Source: Clitopilus passeckerianus
Taxonomy: Eukaryota > Basidiomycota > Agaricomycetes > Agaricales > Entolomataceae
Reading direction: 5' to 3'
NCBI GenBank assembly: GCA_944990035.1
Contig: CALYLX010000040.1
Location: forward strand, 124,001 to 188,000
Length of the DNA stretch: 64,000 bases
This document shows positions 1 to 11,810 of the stretch, one piece after another. A program made the translations under genes and the position numbers. The notes beneath the pieces were generated by a model. The model had not been told where the DNA came from. It made no database searches and was given only the letters and a program-made list of their open reading frames with translations. Position 1 is the stretch's first letter, and each line of letters starts with the position of its first letter.

Positions 1-705
1 GTCAGTGTAACGCAGCTTTTCGCACACGTTGGAATATGAACGACAGCCTCGGACAGTGTGGTTCAGGGAGGATATATGGGAGTTCGGAACACGGTCGGAT
101 GCCGGAGTTAAGGCTCTGACATAAGCGATGATCCAAACGGAACAGGTTCTACAGAAGGTCTTCCTCTGAAAATATCTGAAGAATATCTTCAACCATCAAG
201 AAATGGCCGCTTTTACTCGTATACCCGCATCTCTGATATCGAAGGTCCTTCTTTCATGCTTTTATCCACATGGTTTGCGACTTATTCCTATTCCCTCTGT
301 TCTCGAGATGATACAGCTGATGAAAAGACGACTGAAATGAGACGGTTACTCGCGGAAAGGCGAACCTTTCGAGCTTCTTGACGAGAACAACTTCCAATGC
401 TTTGGCAGCGAAAAGTGGCCGCTATCAATTTATATCACACACAGCTGATCGGAAGGACTCTCGCCGCTAGCTGTTAAGGACGAATAATCAGAGTTGAAAC
501 GTAGAGTTCCTGGCTTTCAGTCGAATCTACTCTTCGTTTGTTCTGATGGCATGATATTCATCATTGAGACGAGCTATATTTATGCATACTGTACGACTGC
601 CGACAGACGACCCGGACATGTCCAGCAAGGAGCGTTCAGGGTAGTACTCTCGACGTCAGCTTACAGTCTATTACCTCCTCATAATAATCGCCTGGCACGA
701 AATAG
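1..705. other. left-edge stretch without a supported gene
   Basis: Short open frames exist on both strands, but none has a convincing start, a domain or a consistent splice pattern. The stretch just before 706 ends in an AATAG that could be the acceptor for the exon described next. I looked for a signal-peptide exon feeding that acceptor in phase 0 and found none. Confidence 0.4.
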
Positions 706-954
706 GCTCAGACCGTCAAGCCTACACCGGCCCCTACACCAACTATCACTCCAAAGCCTCTGCCCACGATCAGTTTACCAGTGCCGCCAAGTGCCGATCG
801 TAAGCGTGATGGAAGCTCGAGTGGTAACGACGGGAGTGCTCCAGATCCTCTGACCACGACTCAGGGTTCTAGCAAGGACCACAGAAAGCGTCAAACCCAA
901 GGGAGTGTACCGGATCCTCCTACCGCAACCCAGGCGTCTGGCCATGATCACTGA
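706..954 (+). CDS. possible repeat-peptide exon with dibasic sites (partial model)
   Basis: An open exon runs from an AATAG acceptor to a TGA at 952-954. It codes for a Pro/Thr-rich start and then two related segments of the form GSxPDPxTxTQxS..DH. They are separated by basic tetrapeptide-type sites (DRKR, then HRKR). The two DNA copies (about 829-880 and 901-954) differ largely at third positions, which suggests the frame was translated. The lysine-arginine sites would suit Kex2 processing in the secretory pathway. No signal-peptide exon was found, so the gene may be incomplete, a relic, or joined differently. Function unknown. Confidence 0.35.
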   Translation, partial: AQTVKPTPAPTPTITPKPLPTISLPVPPSADRKRDGSSSGNDGSAPDPLTTTQGSSKDHRKRQTQGSVPDPPTATQASGHDH

Positions 955-1972
955 AGACGTCGAGGTGCTTGACACCTGGGAGGGGCGCTTATCGCTGTAC
1001 ACCTGTGAAGTGAATGGGAGTTGCAGTTTGAGCCCTTCTCGAGCGATTCGGATACGTAGAACCTGGCGGAAATTGCTGCATGGTGAATATGGGAGATGTA
1101 CGTTGTAGAGGGAGGCTGTCATTCATTTGATGCATAATGTGATCTGGGAGAGTCTTCGTGCCGAAAGGTGAAGTCGTGTAAAATTAAAGGATTTACGACA
1201 CGTTTGCATCCTTTGCCCGATATTGGCAATAATTACACAAGTAATCCACGACAGATTGCTCGGAATAGTAAAGCTTCAGCCAATCGTAGCGGATGTCGCA
1301 TATGCTGAAAGAGCGAATCGAGAGATGAATGGTTGAAGAAGGCTGTTTATGAGGACTCAGCTTAATCAAGGGTTGCGAGCTTCCGACTCTCCAAGTTCGA
1401 CTAATTTTGACAGATCACATTGCGAAGTTCAGAGCAACCCCCAAGCTTGGATTCTGAAATGCGCAGCTGAGTTTAGTCCTAAACGCTAAGCAACTCGGCG
1501 GATCAATCCGAAGGACGCTTCCTGAGCCTGCCCTGAACTCACCTGGCGTTCAAGCGTTCAGGCTGTCATTCGCGTTAATATTGTCACGGTTGACCAAGCT
1601 CCCAAACGCAGGTTTGCTTCTGCTTCTTGCTGCACCTCTTGAATGGTTCTGTTGTTTAGGAAGGCCGAACGCTCTCCAGGTATGCAATCACTATTTTCAA
1701 TTGGTATCCTTGGAAGGCACCTCAGACTGAATGGTTCGACAGTAGATCCCAACCGAACAAGGAATGCGAAAATCCTTCCGCATCTTCTTCAGGGCTTAGG
1801 ACCCCGGAAATGAGTATGTTTGGCGAGTCAGAGTGCTCCACTGGATGCTTCTCTTCGGTCTCCGATGTCGGTACGGTGCGAGAGCTATAAAAACGTAGCT
1901 GTCAGGCGCAAACAACCACCTCATCCAGTCGTCGACTTCCTTCATATCCTTCTCCACCACACCCGTCCTAGA
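955..1972. other. intergenic, with TATA box of the next gene
   Basis: No coding region is supported here. A TATAAAA motif near 1887 lies about 85 bp before the ATG at 1973 and is the likely core promoter of the modular peptide precursor. Confidence 0.5.
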
Positions 1973-2649
1973 ATGAAACTCTCAACAGTCGTACTGTCCG
2001 CCCTCTTTGTGGCCGCTGCACAGGCTGCACCTCTGATCGTAGGCCTTGTCACTTCTGACATCCTAGCAATGGCTAATTCACTTCTCCTATTAGGCACGTT
2101 CAGAGGCAGCTGATGCCGTGGCCCTTGCAAAGTCTATTCCCTCACGCGTCGGCACTGTCGATGTCAGCGGAACTCACCTCGGACGTCGCGCTGAATCATC
2201 TCAGGCAAATACTGACCTGATTTACGTCGCCTGGAAGAACGAGGGCGAAGACGACACTGAAGACGACGACAGGGTGAGTAAGGTGTAAGGAGCAGGTCAA
2301 TTCATGGTTCTGAATTCTATATTACAGCGACGCGCCGTTGCTGAGAAATCTGCAGCGTCTACTGACAACGTCTTTGCTAAATGGAGTCTAACTGGCGGCG
2401 AACCCACTGGTGAAGATGACACTGAGGATGAACGCAGGGTTTGTCTCATGTGTATTCGTGTCTTGGTCGATGGTTCTCATTTCATAATCACAGCGCCGTG
2501 ACGTGGCTGCAGCCTCTACCGATAATCTTTTCGCGAAATGGGGTGGTAGCCCACCTACAGGCGAAGATGATACTGAGGACGAACGCAGGGTATGTCCAAG
2601 AAAGCCTCTGACTCTTGACGCTCTGCTCACTTCTTCTACGTTCTAGTGA
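1973..2649 (+). CDS. secreted modular peptide precursor with dibasic cleavage sites (KEP-like)
   Basis: Five exons by my model: 1973-2038, 2094-2273, 2328-2438, 2494-2589 and a stop-only exon at 2647; about 151 residues. All introns are phase 0. Residues 1-18 or so form a signal peptide (MKLSTVVLSALFVAAAQA). After a short leader come three related modules, each filling one exon end: a variable start, an aromatic core (DLIYVAW, STDNVFAKW, STDNLFAKW), then an acidic tail (GEDDTEDD/ER). Dibasic RR/RRRR sites fall at the module borders, two of them at exon junctions. This is the layout of fungal Kexin-processed repeat proteins. Products would be acidic secreted peptides of about 30 residues. If the last intron is retained, the frame continues for 18 residues and stops at 2644-2646. 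I recognise no known peptide family; modification enzymes are not seen nearby. Confidence 0.8.
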
Positions 2650-3774
2650 AGCATAGCTAGGAGAGGTGCTGGATCTACTGATTGGCGAGGTGAACACCTT
2701 GCAGGCATGAAGGTGTAGAAACGGTGGCAACGCTTTACATATACCCGAACTCTTGAAGGATATCTACAGGTTTTCCATGTTAGACCCAATTCAATTGTTA
2801 GAAAACATCTTATTCATGCAAACCTCGTACAAACCTGTGGAGGCTGCGTTTCAAACATCGACACCACCATTCCTGCATCGATTTGGACCATGGTATAATG
2901 CTCGAGGCTACCCGCGAAGCGTTCGCGGTGGCCTAGTTTGTGACATGTTGCAATTCCAAGGTAGGGTCGGAGATGGGCCCACGCCCGGTTGCTCACGATG
3001 ACGACCTCTCCAAATCCAATCACTCATTTCTCAATAGACTGATCTCTAATGTCGGTGACATCTGCCATGACTGACACCTAGCCCACCACCATCCCTCGGT
3101 GTTGTGACGACTGTGACCACGTTCCTGATCGCCAAGAATTTAGATCAGAGGCAGATAAGATAGTGGCAGTGCACAGCAGGTTGAGTCAGGGGGTGTTTGT
3201 GTTTTTTCTTACGCCGTTCCTGAAGAGTCCAGCTGACTCGCCTCGCGTCAAGAGTCAATCAATCGGCCTGCCTCCATTTCACCTCAGTTGGGAGGATTTG
3301 CGAGCTTTGTGACCTGAGTCTCTGCGGTGGAGGCGGAAGCTGAGGAGGCTGTGGCCTATGTGTCTGAAAACAGCAATACAACATATTCCATTGCGGGCGC
3401 CCAGTGCTGACTCGTCTGGCCTCAGGCAGTGGAGAAGACGCTCGAGAGGTGACCTGTCGACTCTGCTTTATGTTCCCGATCAGATCTTACGACTGTCACC
3501 TCCGTCAAGCACGCAACCAATCCACTGCTGACGTTTCTATGGTTGGGGCCTGCGTGTGCCGATAGTCCAATATAGATACAAGACGCCGGCGGTTGCACAG
3601 GATATACTGTTTTGCCGTATCGAGGGTCCCCAATTGTGTCGATTGATTCTCAATATAAACGATATCACCACACCAAACCCGCGTCGCCTTTCTCCTGACT
3701 TCTACCCTCGACCGCGACGTTCTACCTTACATATTCGACCTAGCTCACACATAAGATACTCGACACGTAACATA
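2650..3774. other. intergenic region upstream of the calpain gene
   Basis: About 1.1 kb with no supported gene on either strand. A CAATATAAACG motif near 3650 may be the core promoter of the calpain-like gene. Confidence 0.5.
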
Positions 3775-6700
3775 ATGTCGTCCACTTCGGACATAGTCGA
3801 AGTTCCGACAGAGGCAGAGACGGAAACAGTCGTCTCGTCACCCTCAACAGCTATTCCACCACCGCCACTGCTTCTCCCAACATCGCCCCACGCGTCTCAG
3901 ACTACAACGAGAACAGCTGCACCAGCCCCAGAACTCATCGCACCCTCCCTTGCACCACAAGCGCCAGCAGCACAGGAACGACAACCAGGACTACTAGTCA
4001 CAAAGGAACTCGAGAAAGCGATTGAGGACTGTAGGAGGAAAGTCAGACGAATCGCAAAAGATTGCAGAGCGAGGAATCGCAAGTTCCGGTCAGTCTTTTC
4101 AGCAAACAGGCATCTTCGCAACGTGACCCAGCTGACTTTGTTCTTTCACCAGTGACCCAGAATTCGACCTCGAAAATGACGAATACCGGTGTCTCCACGG
4201 ACTCGACTTTCCTCTCTCAGGGAAATACGTCCCCTCGGACGTCCTGCGTGTCACACAGATTTTTAATAAGCCTCAATTCATCGTCGGCGGCAAAGCGGAT
4301 GTGAATGATATCATCCAGGGCAAGCTTGGGGACTGCTGGTTCTTAAGCGCTCTCGCAACCGCGAGTACCAGGGAGGGCTTGGTGGAGAAGTTCTGCGTGG
4401 AGAGGGATGAGGAGGTGGGCGTGTATGGGTTCATCTTCTTCAGGGATTGTTATTGGGTTAGCGTGGTTATTGATGAGTGCGTACCCGTTCCTTCCCTCCC
4501 TTCTCTACTTTTTCCTAATCTGATCCGCGTCCCTTCCTTCATGTAGCATGCTATACACATCCGTTCCGAAATTCGAAGAACTCACTGCCGCCGAGAAGGA
4601 GCTGTATCACGAGAACAAGGACCTTTACAACAGCTCTGCTCGAAAAGGCGGGAAGCAGCTGTATTTCGCCAAGTCGGGCGTGGATGGAGAGACGTGGGTG
4701 CCGCTGATCGAGAAGGCGTACGCAAAGCTGCATGGGGACTATGTGAGCTTGAGTGGAGGGAAGGCGTTAGAGGCGGTGGAAGATCTGACTGGGGGTGTCT
4801 CGAGTGCCATAAGCAATAAGGTGTGTATCTGCGTTCTGGACCTTCCGAGCCTCGGAATGCTGACATTCACCCGTTTCTGACCCATAGGACATCCTAAACA
4901 TTGACCTCTTCTGGAAAGACGAACTCCTCAAAGCCAACACCGACCGTATATTCGGCTGCTCCTTCGACGGACTCGACTCTTCCCGCTCTGGTGTACGAGA
5001 TGCCAAGATTCAAGGTCTACATGGGAACCATGCGTATTCCGTACTACGGGCGGTGGAGGTGAAGGGGAAACGGTTCGTTGTTTTGAGGAACCCGTGGGGG
5101 AGAAGTGAGTGGAGTGGGAGATGGAGTGACGGGAGTAAAGAGTGGGAGGGGGAGTGGTTGGAGGAGAGTGTGAGAGCGAAGTTGGGACATCGGTTTGGGG
5201 ATGATGGGACGTTTGTTATGGAGTGTACGTTGTTTCTCCCTCTTGTCTCTTGATAGGGGAAGTCGTACTGATGAGGATTGGTTGACAGATTGCGATTTCT
5301 TGGAAGTCTGGGACCAGATATTCCGCACATTCTTGTTTGATGAGACCTGGGTTATGTCGTACCACTGGATGCAGGTACCCACTAGACCCTTGCCTTCAGC
5401 GTGGATGTATGGGGATGTTGTTTGTGCGTATCTTCATTTTTTTCCTCCCTTATTTCTCGTGTCTGATAAAAACGCACCGCAGTCAACTTCACCCTCTCAA
5501 AACGCACATCAACTATCATCGTCGTCTCGCAGCTCGATTCGAGGTACTTCAAGGAGATCGGGGGTGCTGCGAGCTGGACGATTGACATCGCCGTCGTCAA
5601 GCGTGGCGCTGCTCCAGCTGAAGGCGAGAACGAGAAGGGAGAGAAAGGAGAGAACGATAGTGAAGACGATGTGGTAGCCTACGAGTCCAACTCTCTGCTC
5701 TACTGCAGAAGCTGCAATGTTGAGATCGACCTCGACGAGGGCGAGTATTTGGTCTACGTGAGTGTCCCTTGTTCTGTATTCGTCTCGCTCGTAAACATGA
5801 ACTGATGGCTGTTATGCGAATGTAGGTGCGCTTAGACAGGACGATATTCAAGGATAAGGATTACTTCAAGAAAGGCGTAGAGAGTGGATGGGACCATAGG
5901 AAGCTGTCAAGGATATTGACGGAGAGGGCGAAGTCAAGGTCGATTGCTGCGAGTATGTCTTTCTTTCTACACTTCTATCTCGTCACTTTCCTTCAGTTTA
6001 TGAACCGCTCGCTGACCAACGTCTCCCCTTTAGACTTCAAACCTGGCCTTCAAACACGCTACATGCCTACGGACCTATCTGCACTCATTGAGAGGGACCG
6101 AGGTCTGTACGAAAAGCAGAAGGCCGAGAAAGAAGCTAAGGAGAAGGCCGGGTTTGCGAAAGGCGGGAATAACGGGGATGGTGGAGAGGAGGAAGACGGA
6201 GACGGGAAAAACAAGACGGTGACGGTGACTACAGTTACAACAACGACCACTACGACAACCACGACCTACGATGGGAAGAAGGAGAAGGTGCAGAAGGTAG
6301 AGAAGGCGGATATTGTGAAGGATGCCGATGAAGACTCTCCTGCTAACGAAGAATATGCGACTCCCAGATCCATGACGCCGAGGCATGAGCCCACACCTCC
6401 ACCACCAATCAAAGCACCCATACCGCTTCCTCCAGGTCAAATTTCTATGCCCTCCATCACAGGTCCTGGCTATGGCGTATCTCACATCTCTCCCTATTCA
6501 TATCCCTTCACGTCCACACCCAACTTCCCTTCAAACTCGGCGAGGCCGACCCACCCAACCCTCTCCAAACCCAGCCATGATCAATCTTGCACATATGATC
6601 CCGGCTTCGTCGCATTCCCACTTCCACCTCTCCAACTTCCACCACCTATTTCGAGTCCATCGCCTTTACCTCCTCCGCCACCGCCTCCACCTCCGATGGG

Positions 6701-7253
6701 TGGTGGAGGAGGGCCACCAATGATTGATATGGCGGAGGAAGAAGATGTGGTATATATCGGGCTGAGGGTATACACGAAGGAGGGTGTCAAAACGAAGAAG
6801 GACGAGCTGGAGAAGGTGGAGGATAAACCCGTTCTAGTGAACCTGGGAGGCCAGCTATGGTCTGATATGGAAAGAACGTATGAGCTCGAACTCGAGCGCC
6901 TCACCTTGGGAGACAAGGATAAGAACAGAGACGGAGACAGGAGCCGTAGAAGGGATCGTCACCGTAGGCGCGAGAGAAGGTCAAGAAGTGTATCTAGATC
7001 CAGGTCAAGGTCTAGAGCGTTTTCGAGGTCAAGATCGAGGAGCCCAAGGATGGGAGCGGGAATGGGAATGGGAATGGGAGGACCGATGATGGGGATGGGT
7101 GGGCCTATGTCGATGCCGATGGGGCCGCCTGGATGCGTACCCATGCAACCGGCAATGCCTCCGCCCATGCCTATGTATTCGGCACCGACAGCAGGGATGG
7201 GGGTGCAGATGCAGATGGCTGGGATGAATATGGGATCGTGGCCTTGGACCTGA
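3775..7253 (+). CDS. calpain-like cysteine protease with RS-rich and Met/Gly-rich tail
   Basis: Eight exons (3775-4088, 4153-4476, 4547-4820, 4888-5224, 5289-5423, 5483-5757, 5826-5952, 6034-7253) give about 1001 residues. The papain-like calpain core is clear: catalytic Cys about residue 166 in LGDCWFLSA, catalytic His in [10 protein letters not shown], catalytic Asn in LRNPWG. A C2-like domain III follows (VWDQIF...DFNFTLS region). Calpains are intracellular, usually calcium-regulated, limited-proteolysis enzymes. The N-terminus is Ser/Pro-rich and disordered. The last exon is unusual: an acidic/Lys-rich stretch, a Thr run, a proline-rich region with poly-Pro, an Arg-Ser repeat block like splicing factors, and a Met/Gly/Pro tail. 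No EF hands are seen. ATG 3775 was chosen as the first ATG in the open exon that splices into the core. Confidence 0.9.
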
Positions 7254-7414
7254 TGTACGTGTGATAAGAGGTGCGCTCTGGGATGAAATACAAGGACTTT
7301 ATTGACATTGGTTTCGCGGCTTCAATTATATGGTAGTTTAGATATACTCCAACTCTGTACTGTACCATAACACAATATTCTAAGCCATGAGAAGGCGTTC
7401 CATGACTCCCGCTC

Positions 7415-10400
7415 TCAAGAAGCTTGAGAAAATCGAAGTCCTCCAGGTACGATGATTGTACTGTTCGCTCTGTGCAGGAGCTTCACGATAGCCTGATGGC
7501 CACCGTCCTCCGCATAATGAAGTGACGTTTTTCCATACTGGTCTAGATATCAAAGTAGGATGGGTCGGGCATGGAGCACGTTAATGATCTTTCTCACCTT
7601 TAGCATTCACCTTTGCACCATGCTCAAGAAGATATTTGATAATATCTATGTTTCCAACCTGTGCTGCCGAGTGAAGTACGCTGCAGATTGGTGGATCTGA
7701 AAGAAGATGTCACAGTGACGGCATGAAACGATCGAATTGCTCACTCACCCAGATCGGCACCGTGTTCCACGAGATATTTGACGATATCAAACTGTCCAAA
7801 CGAAGCCGCGAGGTCAAGGACGGTAGGGGCTGGACCGGCTAAGTGTGCGAGTGGATTATTGCGGGAGTAAACTCAGCATGCGTATTCACCTTGTTCGTTG
7901 AATGCAGCTCCGTGCCTAACGAGGGAATTTACTACTTCCAGACTTCCTGCCACAGTTGCCCAGTGTAACGCAGCGTAGTGGGAATGGTCTGAGAGTAGAC
8001 GTTTGTAAGCATGACAATAAAACTCCATTGTAACCTCGATCAGCCACCTTTTACATCCGGGTGAGCACCTTGTTCAAGGAGGTATTCAACGATATCAAAA
8101 TACCCCGCCATCGAAGCACGCGAAAGAGCCGTGACCCCGGAACAATCTGCAGAGGCAGAATCTAAGTTACAAGGTTGAAAATTGAACTGACCCCCGAGCT
8201 GACCTTTCGTGTTCACCTGAGCACCTTGCTCAACAATACACTTGACAACATCAAGGCGTCTGATTATCGATGCCCGTTGGATTGCGGAGATAACTGAATT
8301 GGTAGTAAAAATCAAAAGCCCCAGGAGTAAACCATATCTATCCCTTACATTTGAGTTTTGAGTCTTCGGAATGGAGACCGCGTGGTATAAGACACTTCCA
8401 GACGCCTGCCAGGTCTGCGCTCTCCACTACCAAATGAAGAGCAGTACATCCCGCGCCATCTGTGAGCGGAATATGGGAGCCTGAAGTATTATTTTGAGAG
8501 GCTCTCCCACCTTTTGCATTCAGGTCGAAGAACTGGCCAAGAAGCGATCCGAGCGTTTCCAGATATTCGCCTCCTTCCTCCAAACCGTCAGTATAGAGTA
8601 TCAGATCGTTTCAATTTCACCGCTGGGCACCTTTCGCATTTTGTCCGGGTACTGTATCAGCACAATGCCGCAGCAGACAGCAGACAGCGTCCCAGTGGCA
8701 AGCCCTTGCCGCACATTGAAGTGCAGTGAGACCTGACCGATCTGAATAGGAAGGTTAGGCATGACATGGTTGCTGGGACACGGTTTCTTACCTGACGCAT
8801 TTGAATCTGCCCCGTGATCGATGAGATAACTGACGATATCCTCGTGTCCCGCATCTGCCGCTGAGTGAATGGCAGTGCACACCATTGAACCTAAGGGAGA
8901 AGAGTCAAAATCGCCGCAAGACAAGGTACCTAATTTTGTTCAATCTGCGCACCCACATCCGCACCGTTTTCAACCAGATACTTGACAGTGTCTGTGTGCC
9001 CAAACCACGCAGCAATGTCAAGGCTAGTGGGAGCTAAATTATCTAGAGGAACAACGTCAAGAATGTAACCGACCAAGCAAAGCATAATGTTGACCTTTCT
9101 CATTGACTTCTGCACCGTACTCAATGAGACATTTTATGACGGCCAAGTGTCCAGAAACGGTGGCCCAATGCAGGGCGGAATAATGCGAATGATCTAAAAA
9201 TCCATGGCATGAGATAACAATGGCAGTTGTACGGAATATTTCCTCACCTTTTAAATCTGGATTGGCGTTGTGGTTTAGGAGGCAGGTGACGATATCCACG
9301 TGTCCAGCTTTTGCCGCTAAGCAGAGTGCGGTAGCTCCTGAGTAATCTAGCGCGACGAATTTCAAGTTAAGATGGCCGAGTTTACAAGGACGTAACTTTC
9401 TGTTCGCACCTTTCGTATTCACGTGGGCACCGCCCTGAACGAGACAGTTGACGAGGTCCAAGTGTCCATGTTCGGCAGCCAGGCAGAGAGGAGTTCGGCC
9501 TTGATCATCTAAAAGGGCGAGGTTAGGACTCCAATGGGCCAATCATCCCGAGAATATCGCTACCTCTGTCATTTATATTAAGATTGTATCCAACAGTAAG
9601 TCGGTTCGTCCATGCATCCTCATTAATGCCACCGATGCCGGTCAGAAGCTTTACAACTCCCGTATGACCATTTGAGACGGCTGTGAAGACCAGTGCCCTA
9701 CCCCTGTCCACTGCAAAGCTGTCATCCCGTGAATTGATATCAAGATCTCCGCATTCGAGGAAAAACTTGACGACGCTGATATGCCCGCGTTCGACGCCCA
9801 ATGAAAGCAAGGAGCGCCTGAGCTCTAGGCCTGCGTCCCGCAAAATCGCCTTGTATCCGACGGTGGGTGTGCGTTTCAGGGCCCGCAGGGTGCTGGTCTT
9901 AGAATCTTTTAGTACGAAAGTTGCTTGGGAACAGGCCCCTCTCAAATGCCTTCCCGTGAACCAGTCAACCGCATGTGGAAGAATCTGGCAGTTCAAGCCG
10001 TCAGGAAAAAAGGTATTTAATCGCCATTATCGACAAACCTGGTCCTTGAGAATCGCACCTAGCTGATAGTCCTCTTCAAAACCATCCTCGATCTGAGCCA
10101 ACTCTTCCTCGTCGAGGTCCACCTTCACCTCCTCAACTTCTTCCTTCGTTAGAGGAGTAAAGAAGTCGAAGAACGAATCTATCGGTATTAACAGTTAGGA
10201 AGTTCAGGCAAGAAAACCACGCCCAACGCACCGCGGTGACTTCCATTAACACGCATAGTCAGCTCCATCCCATTCTTCCAGTCGATTTCGGTTCCAAATG
10301 CTGCAACGTATACAAAGTCTCCTGAGCTACCAAGCGTATTGCGACCGTACTGGTAGGTCCTTGAGAGTACACGGTTTCTGAAGTAGTTGTTCGGACCAAA

Positions 10401-11072
10401 CTCGAATAGAATTCTGAAGCCTGGACCTAGAGCTGGGCCCGAATTGCCGATATATTCGATGCGCATGTCAATGAGTTGGTTGAGGGCGTCGTGATCGTGT
10501 TCTTGGATCATGGTGTGAAAAGTGGGATGATTATCCAGAACAGTGCACCAGAAATTAGGGAGGGATCCACGAAGACTCTCTGTAGGCTTGAACTTGATAT
10601 CCTTTGTGGCCGGCTTACTCCATGGATTAAGCCTCCCAGGGACAAGATCTTGGAACCTTTCGAACAGCGGTTTCTGCGAGTCATAGTACTAACGGCGGAG
10701 TATAGTCAGGATCACATCCCGAAAGTCCAGCCTCCATCTGACTCACCAACTGGGCGCCCGGAGACTTAACTATCACGTTCGACCGCTGGGGTTTCCCGGA
10801 GACCAGACGATGCAACCTTTCGCGGAGAGGTTTCTGCAGGTCATGGTACTAGTGTGGTCTGGGTCAATCACGCCTAACGTTCTGGGTCCTGTCTGACTAA
10901 CCTTCTTCTCAATTTCTAGGCATTCGAGCTTACATTGAAGCTGAAGATCATTTAACGCTGTTTGAATTTCTTTAAGATCCTCTAAGATCAGGCGTCCGTT
11001 AGCGGGTAAGCTCTTGAGATATGCGGTACTGGATTCGACTAAGCCTAGTACCGTGTTTTGTGCTTCATCCAT
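7415..11072 (-). CDS. NAP/SET histone-chaperone domain fused to ankyrin repeats
   Basis: About 19 exons and roughly 890 residues. Exon 1 (11072-10902) is a helix-rich start. Two similar exons follow (10848-10747 and 10688-10232). Exon 2b carries the NAP core, with PNFWCTVLDNHP, NYFRNRVLSRTY and GTEIDWKNG. Exons 10178-10039 and 9984-9564 complete it with SFFDFFTP, an acidic stretch, and ILPHAVDWFTG, the typical NAP end. Exon 9984-9564 runs straight on into ankyrin-like sequence, then about 14 exons of roughly 99 bp each encode one ankyrin repeat (DxxGxTALxxAAxxGHxDIVxxLLxxGAxxNxKG), with phase-1 introns. One repeat near 8600-8520 keeps only its second half. NAP proteins bind H2A-H2B; ankyrins bind proteins. 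I do not know this fusion. Stop at 7417-7415, 160 bp from the convergent calpain gene. Confidence 0.85.
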
Positions 11073-11810
11073 GTTTGGCTGAAATTATGCGCCTTTGGGT
11101 AGGATCTGTAGCTGTTTTGGCAATAAGAGACGTGATTCTTCGACTCTAGACCGCCCTTCAGCCTCATGTTGGTTTGCGATCAACCATGATGTGAATTTGC
11201 TGGTGCCTCCGTCGGAGTCGGTCGGATTTCCGGAAAGAGATTCTCGGCCGGCGATCAAGCAAACGACATCAGGCCAAAATTGTTGGTCAACGAAAGTTCG
11301 TCTTAACCATTACATTTGAAGCTCCTTAGAAGGACAAGAAAATGGACCTGATGTTACGCAGTCGAGAGCTACTTCTTCTAACCATCCGCAGCTACCCCGT
11401 AAGCCAAATATTTGGAGAGGACCAGCTACAACTCGAACGCTGAACGCTCTGGTGAGTTGTCTACATATTCCGTCCTCCACGCCTCATCTGGCCTTTCTTC
11501 TGACAGGACCGGTTTTAATATCTTCGGAACGCCTGCCTGTGCTGTACTTCAAGGATAATACACATGTCGTGTACAGCCTGCGGTATGAACTCTACGAGAT
11601 CTCTTCGAATTTCAAATCTAAGGCAGTTTCGTTCCCAGTCTAGTCATCCCAACGCCGAGTATCTATTGCGCTCAGGCTCCAGCGCCCATCACACCATTCG
11701 ATCTTTCCCATGCAAATAAGGTTCTCAGGATGGGCATATCACGTTTCTTGATCTAAGTGCTGGCAATAGAATACGGTCGGCTTCGTTATCACTCCTTACC
11801 ATTGCCCCTC
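11073..11810. promoter_or_regulatory. divergent intergenic region between NAP-ankyrin and P450 genes
   Basis: The two genes start 738 bp apart and point away from each other, so this stretch must hold both promoters. Short open frames inside it show no domain. No specific regulatory motif is claimed. Confidence 0.5.
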
